A stretch of 64,000 nt of DNA from Pteria penguin (Eukaryota; Mollusca; Bivalvia; Pterioida; Pteriidae). Under the pieces are notes generated by a model, which worked only from the letters and a program-made list of their open reading frames with translations, searched no databases and was not told the origin of the DNA. A program made the translations under genes and the position numbers. Positions 15,301-22,734 of this stretch are shown here, in pieces. How positions within the stretch are numbered: position 1 is the stretch's first letter; each line of letters opens with the position of its first letter. The stretch spans positions 60,190,983 to 60,254,982 of the forward strand of contig CM068580.1 of the NCBI GenBank assembly GCA_035048485.1, in the 5' to 3' direction.

Positions 15301-17239
15301 TCAACTTTGAAAAGATTAAATACCTCTATCATATGTGTGCAGATATGAATGTAAAGGGTCTATTCCAGGATGTTGAGATGTTGATAGCTCCAGATAATCA
15401 AATCTTGGGTCATAAGAAACTTATTTGAAGGCAATAAAAAATAAAACAGTTCATGTAAACAAGCAACTTTTGTGCTCTTTTCTTTAAAAAACTATATCAG
15501 TTTTACTTGGATTCGTCGGTGGAAGAAATTCAACCAAATCCTTCATAAATGTTCATTTATTTTTTATGACCTATCACATTATTGTGTTTTGCCCCTAGCT
15601 TTTTTTCTAGGAGGTGCTATATTTACTATTATTTTGTTATATGTGCGTTTCTGACACCGGAATTTAAGTCTGGCAGTATTTCCTGCCTTGAATGGGAAAA
15701 TTTGACTTCGTATTCTTGTCTCATTAGTGTGTTCGTGCGTGTATATTTATGTAATTACCTTATCGACTTGAAAGGTTGTTGTTGGACTTTTGCGATGGGT
15801 GTTGCATGTAACCAGGGGACACTTACTCCTCCCTGGCACCTGCTTCACCTCGATTTAATTGGGGTTCGCATTTGTCTGAATATGACACTATACACGATAT
15901 TGTCCTTTTGTTCCATAGACTATGAGATATGGTTTACCCTTCGGTACTTCTTGTTTTTTTTACTTAGCTACATGACAAAATCCACCACTGACACCCATAG
16001 CAAAAGGATAAATATAGAAAAACAGAGAAGACCTCACAAAATATGGAAAAATGTATGTCCATTTAATTTCAGCAGTATTCATTGGTGAACCGGTTTACCA
16101 CATAAACCTAAATAAGCCAAATAACCGAATACATAAAAGTTCTAATTTGTTTTTCTTTTGTCATGGTGTAGCACGTCGTATGTTATAGGATTGCTTATTT
16201 ACTGCTGTATTGTATTTATACCATAGTAGAATGAAGTAATTTCTAAAGATATTTCATTCCTTTGCTCTTTAACTCATTTTAGGTCAATACAATCCCTCGA
16301 ACAATCTTATCCCAATAACAACTACAACAACTACGCATACATTGACCTCTACTTTACCCAGTATACAGAACAATAAACCACAAACAGCCTCAAAGACGTC
16401 TGTCAGCATAGGTAAGTTAGTACATACGTGGGTTCCCTAGAGAGATTGGCTACCTATATATTCTTCTGTCCCAGGTCAGTTTCCTGGTCATTGTTAAATC
16501 CCTATTCATTCATTATCATGAAACTTCACCCGAAGAATCACGATGAGTCAAGAATATTTCCGATTGATTTTGCGGTAAGTATGTTATGGTAATAATTACT
16601 GGACCAGAACTGGGTGATATTTAACATCGTGGTATTTCAAAGCTTTATGGAAAAATCTTCATGAATCAAGGATGCATTGAATCGAATATGAGTTTAAAGT
16701 TTAAAACTACAGAACATTTATCATTGAAAAATTGTGTCAGGGCCATATTTAAATAACGGGTAATTAATGTTTTACGTCACTCTAGGATAATTTCCGTATC
16801 TGATAAAGGCATCTACCTGATGCATTTCATAGAAAATCATAACTTTCAACGGACCCACCCGAAGCAATGCGGGACTTTACGTGCCTCGCCTACCGTGACA
16901 CGGGACCCAGGCCTTCACTGTTTCATCCAACAGACAGGACTCCGGTAGGAGTCGAACCTGGGAACTCTCGGTTACGAGTCGAACACCTCATCAACTGAGC
17001 AACATCGGTTCTTTGAGAGTGATTTTGTATCTACATACATGTTATGCTAAAATAATATCGTAGTCAAACAATACAATATATATGCTAATAGTGTCATTAT
17101 ATTCTTGACAGGGCCAGTCGTGGGAACAGGTTTTGGAATGCTAGTTTTAGGAATTATTCTAGGAATAGCCGGAAGTTATTTTCTGAAAAGACATCAACTT
17201 AAAAATGATGACATGAATATGCACATACTAGACAACTAA
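304..17239 (+). CDS. multi-exon membrane protein: LolA-like block, four PAN/Apple modules, stalk, transmembrane segment
   Basis: Exons read by eye: 304-401 (start uncertain), 2147-2317, 3138-3248, 3559-3639, 4859-4982, 5356-5527, 6793-6874 (uncertain), 7073-7291, 7781-7896, 8730-8793, 13445-13684, 14072-14311, 15010-15249, 16283-16411, 17112-17239. Almost all junctions agree in phase; the exception is 5527 to 6793. The predicted product is extracellular: an N-terminal domain block, four cysteine-rich PAN/Apple-type modules, a Thr-rich stalk, one membrane span and a short cytoplasmic tail ending in TAA at 17237-17239. The signal peptide must lie left of the window. PAN/Apple modules usually bind proteins or glycans, so a cell-surface adhesion or recognition role is an inference. 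I cannot name the gene. Confidence 0.6.
1196..1493 (+). repeat. dispersed repeat family R1, copy 1
   Basis: This stretch matches 4122-4413 closely in the same orientation. Shared landmarks include CAGTGTG near the start, a GTTATGTGGC block, GGAGACGC..ACTCCTCCCGG, GGGCACCTG..TCTCACCT, and a GTCATGTGACAC end. Related pieces occur at 15778-15870 and, reversed, at 32240-32420. It lies inside an intron of the PAN gene. The short open frame through it is incidental. Confidence 0.6.
2147..5527 (+). CDS. exon block coding the LolA-like (ependymin-related) extracellular domain
   Basis: Exons 2147-2317 (57 codons), 3138-3248 (37 codons) and 3559-3639 (27 codons) are all phase 0-0. They are followed by 4859-4982 (phase 0 to 1) and 5356-5527 (starting in phase 1). 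Readable motifs are YVIDRFYMNC, SNVRGMETSVYES, YDFEDWHPDLSLFDTKMCF and FQITFP. The order of a VRG-E motif, then a YDF..PD.S.FDT..C motif, then an alpha/beta tail is what I recall from metazoan extracellular proteins described as LolA-like or ependymin-related. That family call is from memory only. Donors at 2318 and 3249 and acceptors at 4857 and 5354 are good; the donors after 3639 and 5527 are weak. Confidence 0.5.
2840..2915 (-). repeat. tRNA-like fragment, probable SINE head
   Basis: On the minus strand it reads as a box A-like stretch (GATGTAGCGGTTAAACA) followed by a box B-like GGGATCGATTTCC. No acceptor stem closes and no SINE body is obvious next to it, so it is at best a decayed SINE head inside an intron. 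Confidence 0.25.
4122..4413 (+). repeat. dispersed repeat family R1, copy 2
   Basis: Direct-orientation homologue of 1196-1493, sharing the same block order with point differences and a small deletion in the middle. It sits in the intron between exons 3559-3639 and 4859-4982 of the PAN gene. Confidence 0.6.
5915..6189 (+). repeat. tRNA-headed SINE (head type 1)
   Basis: It starts GCCGGCGTGGCCTAATGGT (box A-like) and has GGTTCGATTCC (box B) about 50 bp on. The body contains GATGAGGCAGTAAAAACCGA, CCCTCACTGCTTCGGG and CAGGCAGATGC, and it ends in TGTGACG plus an (ATCA)n tail. The best matching copy in the window is 62979-63250. It lies between PAN-gene exons and is not a functional tRNA gene. 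Confidence 0.85.
6793..6874 (+). CDS. candidate exon joining the LolA-like block to the first PAN module
   Basis: An open stretch after a TTTAG acceptor ends at a strong GTAAGT donor (6875-6880) in phase 1, which matches the phase 1 start of the PAN exon at 7073. The peptide (DLNKICKIFQKSLKIYG) is helical and resembles the tail expected of the preceding domain. The 5' side does not match the phase of the exon ending near 5527, so an unseen small exon, a different acceptor such as 6829, or decay is possible. Confidence 0.35.
7073..7291 (+). CDS. PAN/Apple module exon 1
   Basis: The exon lies between a TTTTTCAG acceptor and a GTAAG donor at 7292 and is phase 1-1, 219 bp, 73 codons. The six-cysteine spacing (DCADTC, FACNSFDFC, KMCYL, TTCDHYS) is typical of PAN/Apple folds. 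The FDFC..CYL motif recurs in the three later modules. Confidence 0.75.
7781..7896 (+). CDS. linker exon after the first PAN module
   Basis: It has a TTTTACAG acceptor and a GTCAGT donor at 7897, phase 1 to 0. The peptide (LPSPSLWIAYTNLKNAV) loosely recalls the exon ending at 401, so it may start a second, degenerate copy of the N-terminal domain. No domain is recognised with confidence. Confidence 0.55.
8730..8793 (+). CDS. short linker exon before the PAN triplet
   Basis: A TTTGCAG acceptor and a GTAGGT donor bound 21 codons plus one base, running from phase 0 to phase 1. This matches the phase 0 end of 7896 and the phase 1 start of 13445. The peptide is hydrophilic (KDTQPKPKELQG), as expected for a linker. 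Confidence 0.5.
10341..10494. mobile_element. short MITE with GTGGCGGATCC-type ends (hAT-like)
   Basis: The left end GGTGGCGAATCCAGAATTT and the right end ATAAATCCGCCACTG form an imperfect inverted pair. GGGAGGGGGA on one side and GGGGGAGCGACCCC on the other lie just inside. The ends resemble the widespread CAGTGGCGGATCCAG class of hAT-type non-autonomous elements. I could not find a clean 8-bp target duplication. Confidence 0.45.
12468..12741 (+). repeat. two-copy tandem duplication, 137-bp period
   Basis: Unit 1 starts CTGTAATAAAGAATTAT at 12468 and unit 2 starts CTGTAATAAACAATTAT at 12605. Both contain CAGGAAAGCAATG, ATAGACATCGAG, GACAGTAAT, TTTTGATRTG and CTCCTTGAAA in the same order. 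A second direct pair (ACAGGCAGARYACGGTT) flanks the block at about 12280 and 12820. Confidence 0.8.
12950..13140 (+). repeat. dispersed repeat family R2
   Basis: It contains GATTGTGCTGCTTTCGCGG and GTCCTTGGTRATTTGTGTCA followed by CAGCTYTGTCAGATGTCTTC. The second half recurs at 8528-8585 and the first half, reversed, at about 6270-6305. The open reading frame through it is not supported as a gene. Confidence 0.5.
13445..13684 (+). CDS. PAN/Apple module exon 2
   Basis: A CTTTTTAG acceptor and a GTGAGA donor bound exactly 240 bp, phase 1-1. Cysteine motifs DDCANAC, FTCESFDYC, SCYLS and YCTIF match the pattern of the first module. It begins the run of three equally long PAN exons. Confidence 0.75.
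14072..14311 (+). CDS. PAN/Apple module exon 3
   Basis: A TTCATTAG acceptor and a GTAAAT donor bound 240 bp, phase 1-1. The motifs ANLCARQC, YDCRSFDFC, SCILRSTHV and TCSHYS align with those in 7073-7291. The HVL/HVS spacing between the fourth and last cysteines is kept. Confidence 0.78.
15010..15249 (+). CDS. PAN/Apple module exon 4
   Basis: A GTTATAG acceptor and a GTAAGT donor bound 240 bp, phase 1-1. Motifs VEQCAKLC, SCKTFAYC, KCQLIF and ECDLYI repeat the module pattern. The next 93-bp intron is a multiple of three without an in-frame stop, so a retained-intron message would stay open to 15428. Confidence 0.75.
15343..15428 (+). CDS. possible alternative terminal exon (secreted isoform)
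   Basis: After a TGTGTGCAG acceptor, 86 bp are open in the phase left by exon 15010-15249 and end in TGA at 15426-15428. An AATAAA lies at 15433-15438. Use of this exon would end the protein before the stalk and membrane span. The peptide has no recognised domain. It may be a chance open frame. Confidence 0.35.
15778..15870 (+). repeat. dispersed repeat family R1, partial copy
   Basis: It shares GGGTGT, GGGGACACTTACTCCTCCC and GGCACCTG.TTCACCTC with the two longer R1 copies, but with more differences. It lies in the intron before the stalk exon. Confidence 0.4.
16283..16411 (+). CDS. Thr-rich stalk exon
   Basis: A CATTTTAG acceptor and a GTAAGT donor bound 129 bp, phase 1-1. The peptide is rich in Thr, Ser and Pro (PITTTTTTHTLTSTLPS), as in O-glycosylated juxtamembrane stalks. 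It connects the last PAN module to the membrane exon. Confidence 0.75.
16771..17012 (-). repeat. tRNA-headed SINE (head type 2), reverse orientation
   Basis: Read on the minus strand it begins with GATGTTGCTCAGTTGATGAGG and box B CAGGTTCGACTCC. The shared body follows: GATGAAACAGTGAAGGCC, CCGTGTCACGGTAGGCG, TGCTTCGGGTGGGTCCG, CATCAGGTAGATGCC and GTGACGTAAAAC. It lies in the last intron of the PAN gene. Confidence 0.75.
17112..17239 (+). CDS. transmembrane and cytoplasmic-tail exon
   Basis: A TTGACAG acceptor opens the final coding exon, which runs to TAA at 17237-17239. The peptide starts GPVVGTGFGMLVLGIILGIA, a Gly-zipper-like single membrane span. A basic stop-transfer (KRH) and about 16 cytoplasmic residues follow. 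With the stalk before it, this marks a type I membrane protein. Confidence 0.75.
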
Positions 17240-17846
17240 CTAATCGTACAAATCTGGGTGTGTTTTGATCTGTGATATTTGTATAGTATTTGATATTATA
17301 ATGTAAATTATACTCTTCCTTATTTCATTTGTAATATTCAAATTGATATGTGTGTTATTTAAACAAATAAGGGAGTTCTTCATGGGATTCTGGTTTAACC
17401 TCTTCTTTTTAAGTTGTTGTGAGTGGCATACTAACATGGGTATGTATACCACCGTGGTGACATTTTAATATCCTGAAATTGATACTGCGTACGGCGTAGT
17501 AGCATTGGAAATATTATATTACGCAATATAATTGAAGGGTCGGATAAAGTTTGTTAATTATATTTTAAACATATGTCTGAAGAAACGAATTACGAGAATA
17601 TTAGTTATCAATTTGTCATCCAGCTATTGAACGCAGCTCAGAATCACGCTTGTGCATGTTTTTCTGCATTTTTAGTTTTCATGACGAGGTTATGTTGGAA
17701 ATACATTACAAATTTATATATACTATTCCTTTTATTCTATTTTGCCCCTTCTCTTGTTTATTTGTATAGCATATTTGTATAGCATATTAATTTAAGATAT
17801 TACATTCCATTCCACTTTTTCTTTATGTTTCCATCCGGACACCTGT

Positions 17847-18248
17847 AGCCTGTTTCATTAACAATCGTTAGTGAACCCGTCAACGTAGTTGAACCCGTAA
17901 GCGCAATTTACGATGATATGCGTAAAATTCCTCGTAAGTTAGGCAGCAACCATTTAATTTTTAATGGGGGGGGGGGGGGGAGAAGCTTTTCACCTGCCCA
18001 ATTTCAGAGCCGGATTATTATCTTTATTTTTTTATTGTTATTTTTACCGGCCCTTCGGGCCGGATTATTTTTTCCCAAAAACTTGAGCCGGACTTTTTTT
18101 GCAAAGTTTTCCTGCCCCTGCCCCCGCCCCTCCCCCTAAAAATCAAATGGTTGCTCCCTTACGTGATGTATAAAGTCGTAGTTGATCCCGTAAATACTCG
18201 ATTTATAAGATCATTCACGGTTAGTCTACGATGGTTAGTGAAACGGGC
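17847..18248. mobile_element. TA-flanked MITE interrupted by a second MITE
   Basis: The inverted ends are GCCTGTTTCATTAACAATCG and, reversed, GCCCGTTTCACTAACCATCG, with TA on both outer sides (17845-17846 and 18249-18250). The interior is split by the TTA-flanked element at 17942-18158, so this is the older insertion. Confidence 0.65.
17942..18158. mobile_element. nested MITE with TTA target duplication (PIF/Harbinger-like)
   Basis: The ends GGCAGCAACCATTTAATTTT and, reversed, GGGAGCAACCATTTGATTTT form inverted repeats. Each is flanked by TTA (17939-17941 and 18159-18161), the usual PIF/Harbinger target. A G-run lies inside the left end and C-runs inside the right end. The centre holds a perfect palindrome, CCGGCCC-TTC-GGGCCGG. 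Confidence 0.7.
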
Positions 18249-18289
18249 TATTGACCTTGTCCTATTCGGGATTTGTACTTCTTCTAACC

Positions 18290-18426
18290 AAATCTGCAGA
18301 GTTTAATCACAGTCGCTGCGGTTCGCAAATAAAAATATAAATCCTTATCCTTCTCATATGAAGCGAACACTAACAAAGGATTAAATCTTTTATTTGCCTG
18401 ACGCGGCGACTGTTGTTTAATCTGGA
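18290..18426. repeat. inverted-repeat (foldback) element
   Basis: The arms CAGAGTTTAATCACAGTCGC and, reversed, CCAGATTAAACAACAGTCGC extend through CAAATAAAA on both sides. About 45 bp separate the arms. No target duplication was identified. Confidence 0.5.
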
Positions 18427-19070
18427 CTTTGGAGTTCGGACATCCAGTGGTACTTTTTCGCATTCCTCCATAAAATACTACGGAAATACACAATACACAT
18501 ATATCAATAATGTAAAGTGTACATTTAGGCAAATATCTCGAACTTCAATGAAAATGAACTGACACTATTATGAAAGCTTTCATTACAGGGATGACCATTG
18601 GATCCTACTGAAAAGGAAAGAACGGAGGCTGCCGGCAAATTTCTTACGGCCGGAATATTAGAATTCGATATTGGCTATGCCGAAATATTTACTTTTGCAT
18701 TATAACACCCCCACCCCCAAATCTCTTAAGTGAATATTGATCTTTCGAAGAAAGTTACATTTTTTGACGTCTTCTATAATTTGCATATGTATGCGTCAGG
18801 AATTACATGCAAAATAAATAGAGAGTATTTTATTGTTGTATGAGCAGTATTACCACTGGAATAGGGGTCTGGGGGTTCTTCTTTCAAACTATGAAAATAA
18901 AATGGTACAGAATCGGGCAATACTACATTCTTTAGTGTCAGATGTGCTCCCTCTGAGTTGACAATCTATTGTGCTATGAATAAATTACCAGAATATCTAA
19001 TATTAGTATTACAAATGGTTAAAAACAAAAATAGCTTTACACCGATACAGATTTTGTAGTTAAAAGCTGG

Positions 19071-19330
19071 AAGTCGGTGAGGCTCAGCGAATGAGGTACC
19101 TGACTGGTGACAGTCAGGTCTTGGGTTCGACTTCCGCCGTGGGCGTACGCTAGTCATGTCGTTTGGATGAGACAGTAAAAAGCAAGGTCCCGTGTCACGA
19201 TAGACGTGGCATACAAAATATCTCTGACTGCTTCGGGTGGACCCTTTACAAGGATATATAACTTCTGTTCAATGCATCTAGCATATTCGTGAAATAATCG
19301 TGGAGTAACGTAGAACAATAATCAAAGAGC
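19071..19330 (+). repeat. tRNA-headed SINE (head type 2)
   Basis: The head is GGTGAGGCTCAGCGAATGAGG with box B TGGGTTCGACTTCC. The body has GATGAGACAGTAAAAAGC, CCGTGTCACGATAGACGTGG and CTGCTTCGGGTGG, ending near CGTGGAGTAACG. It has several internal differences from 5915-6189, so it is older. Confidence 0.7.
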
Positions 19331-19554
19331 TAAATAAGAAAGACCAATTGTTGTTGTGAAAATCTGGCAAGCGAAGGGAGTTAGTTCTTTTTTTTTATAT
19401 TTTATATGTGCCAATATTTGTTTTATTGGTGGAATTTTGGTAATACTAGATTATTCTATGTAACCAATGTCTTTATTTTCAAAATACATTAAATACACGT
19501 AAGGCCAGAATTTGTGAGTGAAGCAAGCCAGCAATTTTGATATTTATCAGGGAC

Positions 19555-19789
19555 CAGTTGTTCGAAACTCTAACCAATGGTTAAGCTAACGAATGGTTAA
19601 ATTTCATCGGACTGTATCTTTGAAATGAGAAAGCATTAAGTCATAGTCTATGTACTGATTTGTAGAATATTAAACAAGCTTTGTAAAATAATTTAGAGTT
19701 TTATACAGAAATCATGTAAATTAAATTCATTGTCTCTCAAACTTTAACCACTGGTTAGCTTAACCAGTGGTTAAAGCTGTGAACAACTG
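19555..19789. mobile_element. MITE with CAGTTGTTC inverted ends
   Basis: The left end CAGTTGTTCGAAACTCTAAC and the right end, reversed, CAGTTGTTCACAGCTTTAAC continue as inverted copies through a CCAMTGGTTAAGCTAAC stretch. The interior is unique AT-rich sequence. I could not fix the target-site duplication, so the superfamily is left open. Confidence 0.55.
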
Positions 19790-20129
19790 TGTAGGGAGCA
19801 AAAATGTTTTAATATGTACTTTTTGTGTAGATTTAACATACATGATGGCCAAAATATTTTGTTTCAAGCAAAATAGGTCTGACTATTCTGACATAATATT
19901 CTTTTCAAAAAGGTGCAACCCCACCTTCCCCGGCTTCAGTTCAGAATCAAATGGTTGTCCCCTTATAAAATCTTAAATATGTAGACTTTTTGCTCAATCA
20001 TATCGTGACACAACAACATGTTCAACATAACGAAACACTACGGGATTCGAACAAGGCAAGAATTTAACCTTTACACCAAGCTTACCCGTTCGTAATAATG
20101 CAGGGTGTTTAATTAACACAAAGAGTCAG

Positions 20130-20390
20130 CGCAGATCAATTTGTAACCTGCTTGGCTCTGGGTCGAATTTTCCCGGGTTTGAAGGCCACAAGCGGCACGT
20201 TAGTGTCCTATCTTTCGCTAAAACCGAGGCTTCGTGTTACAATCGACGACTGTCCGCTTAATATTTTCTTCGGGTGGATCCGTAGTGTGAGAGTAAGCTT
20301 CTGTGCGTGTTAGGCATCATATGCAGGCAGATGTTAGTCACCACATAAGGGAGATAAACCTGATGTGACGTAAAACAAACTGATAATGAA
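20130..20390 (+). repeat. degraded tRNA-headed SINE
   Basis: Recognisable body pieces are GTGTCCTATCTTTCG, AAAACCGAGG, CTTCGGGTGGATCC, CAGGCAGATGTTAG and GATGTGACGTAAAAC. The tRNA-like head is decayed (GGGTCGAATTTTCCC). Confidence 0.5.
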
Positions 20391-20844
20391 CAAGAGTTGT
20401 TCCATCAGAGAAGCTCCTTTTTACATATGAGCAAAGAAAAAACGAGTCCTCATCGTAACGCCAGATTTGCCGTGAAACCAGAAAATAGAACTCGTGAACG
20501 ACATATTTACTAAACTAGTTTAATAAAGTCAGCGACGTTAAAGGTAACCTACTGTACAATCGCATAAAAGTAGAGTGGCTTCTTCACACAACTTATATAG
20601 CACTATTCTCTACCCAGAATTCCGTGTGCTAAAGCCACTATACAGATCTCTGTCGACGCTATTTTACCAAGGACGTATATAAGTCCTTGATTTTACAAGA
20701 TTCTTGTAAAAGTTTTAAAATCCATGGTTAGAATATAAAATTAAACATCCAAGCATGTGATGATATGCTTCGTAAAAAGTGTGATTTAATTTCAGTGTAA
20801 ATTATTTAAAATAAATGTTTAATTACATTAAATTTGGAACTATT

Positions 20845-21098
20845 AAAGTGAAGTGCAATATTAATAAGGTATATATATCTATAAGTTAGTATTATCAACG
20901 AGGTGTAGTGAGGGTAACCAGTAAAAGTTACTCACCACGACGAGTTGCGCTTTCCAGCTCCGTGGCCAAACAACGTCCGTTGATGTCAAGGGGCTATACA
21001 CAACTAAATCAATAACTGGTGACTAGCTACTCACAGAAACTTCTCTATATATAATAATAAAAACCCCGATCCCGAAATAGCCAAATATTTACACTACA
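20845..21098 (-). repeat. 3' LTR
   Basis: 254 bp, identical on reading to 28779-29032. On the minus strand it begins TGTAGTGTAAATATTTGG next to the polypurine tract and ends CACTTCACTTT beside the CTATT target copy. TATA-like TATATATAG and CTATATATA runs lie within it. Confidence 0.95.
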
Positions 21099-21113
21099 TT
21101 CCTCCCCCTTTTA
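21099..21113 (-). promoter_or_regulatory. polypurine tract
   Basis: On the minus strand the bases just before the 3' LTR are TAAAAGGGGGAGGAA. This all-purine run, abutting TG of the LTR, is the expected primer for plus-strand DNA synthesis. It confirms the inner LTR edge. Confidence 0.85.
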
Positions 21114-21249
21114 AAAGAATTATACTAGTACTCTTCTCAAATGACATAAATCAGAATATCCGATTCAAGTCACTAGAAGAGGTTAACAAACAAGTCAACA
21201 TCTATAAACAATAAATAAATTCTATTTACAAGCACTACAATCATCATAT

Positions 21250-22416
21250 TTATACTATTGCATTTAAGACCCTTTTCAAATCATCCAAAAATATGTCATT
21301 TCCCTCATCATTTAAATGAACTCCATCTTTTCTGAACAAATGCCTGGAACCCCACTGAATTTCCTCATGTTTGATTACTTTCCCTCCCCTTTCTTGAACA
21401 AAATTTCCTACATTGAAATTTACAATTGTTTTCTTGTCCTCTCCTTCCAAAACACTCATTTTCCTCCATTTCTGCCTGCTCAAAAGTTCCGAAAATATTA
21501 TCAAAGTATTTGGAAATTTTTCAAAGCATAGCTGGTAATCTAATTTCATTTTCTCTTGTAGTGGAACAGGTGAAAAGTGTGAAATGTCATTGGATCCCAA
21601 ATGTACAATTAAAATATCTGGCGATTTATCGTCTGGTACATTATATACAGTTTCCAAAAATGACTTCCATTTCATACCCCTTTCTCCAGACCAATGAATT
21701 TGGATTCCTTTTAGATTTAAATTGTTATCCATATTTAAATGGATTGCTCGTTGTTGAGCCCAGTAAACAATCGACGATCCTATAATGAGGACATCCTTGA
21801 TAGGGATTAAATTTACTTTCGGAATGTTGATTTTGTTGGATCCAGAGATTTTTGATAACTTGCATGTATTTAAAATGGTTAAAATTTTCCAATGGAATAA
21901 ACTTGTGATGTTTTGAACTGGAAATGGCTCATCACTTAATGAAACATTTAAGTTCTCTGTATTGCTTAGAAAGTATGTAATGTGTTGGATGTCATCTTTT
22001 TGCCAAACAGCCCCTTTGCACGTCAAAAAGCGTTCTTGTGAATTAATGAATGTAATAACATCAGTTATACTGCCAAATTTATCCAAAAATTTTTCCATCA
22101 TTTTTATCCAGTGTTTTCCATGAGTCGTTAGATTATATTTAGCTCTAGATGTATTCCCGCCATGTTCTTCTATTATATGGACTGTTAGCATTCTCTCTTG
22201 ACCAAAAGCCAGTTCACATTCCCAACAACATGTCTTAGGATATATGAACCATGGTAAATGTTCTTGTATCACATGTCGCCGAACATGTGTAAATCTCCCA
22301 ACACATGTAGGACATTTTTTCCCCTTTTTACTTTGGGTAGAGCCAGGAATACGTTCTGGTGGTAGTTCTTCTTCGTAGTCGGGAATGAAATTTGACTCAT
22401 TTTCCAGATCAGACAT
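21250..22416 (-). CDS. retrotransposon 3' ORF: C2H2-like fingers plus SGNH/GDSL-type hydrolase
   Basis: 388 codons from the ATG at 22414-22416. The frame stays open upstream to 22563, but that part runs through a poly-A tract and is low in complexity, so I prefer the inner start. Residues 35-53 (C-x2-C-x9-H-x4-H) and 64-85 (C-x2-C-x12-H-x4-H) look like zinc fingers. From about residue 209 the SGNH blocks follow: IIGSSIVYW (nucleophile Ser 215), GSND (Asn 276) and DGVHLN (Asp 364, His 367), so all catalytic positions are present. It follows pol by about 320 bp, where an envelope gene would sit, but has no signal peptide or membrane span. A role as an esterase acting on lipids or sugars is inference. 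Confidence 0.8.
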   Translation of the reverse strand: MSDLENESNFIPDYEEELPPERIPGSTQSKKGKKCPTCVGRFTHVRRHVIQEHLPWFIYPKTCCWECELAFGQERMLTVHIIEEHGGNTSRAKYNLTTHGKHWIKMMEKFLDKFGSITDVITFINSQERFLTCKGAVWQKDDIQHITYFLSNTENLNVSLSDEPFPVQNITSLFHWKILTILNTCKLSKISGSNKINIPKVNLIPIKDVLIIGSSIVYWAQQRAIHLNMDNNLNLKGIQIHWSGERGMKWKSFLETVYNVPDDKSPDILIVHLGSNDISHFSPVPLQEKMKLDYQLCFEKFPNTLIIFSELLSRQKWRKMSVLEGEDKKTIVNFNVGNFVQERGGKVIKHEEIQWGSRHLFRKDGVHLNDEGNDIFLDDLKRVLNAIV

Positions 22417-22734
22417 GATTTCTAAAACATATGTGTGATAATCCTCAGAACATTTATGTATATACAAATAATTTAGTGTTAAATGTAAATAAACACTGAC
22501 TATTATTGTTTTTTGTTTTCTTTTTTTTTTTTTTTTTACAATATATATATCTTTTTCTCTCATGTTCAGTTCAACATGAGAACACTATGATAAAAATGAT
22601 ATGCTATATTACATATTATATGATATTATAGAATTAATGTTATCCTGCATGTTTATGAAATATGGATTATAAACATCAAGTATACATCTCGTAGAAATTT
22701 TTATTATTTTTAGATAATTCTAGGTTAATTAGTC

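Noticed and set aside
15582..16088. 168-codon + strand open frame
   Set aside because: It runs through an R1 fragment within an intron and has no recognisable domain.
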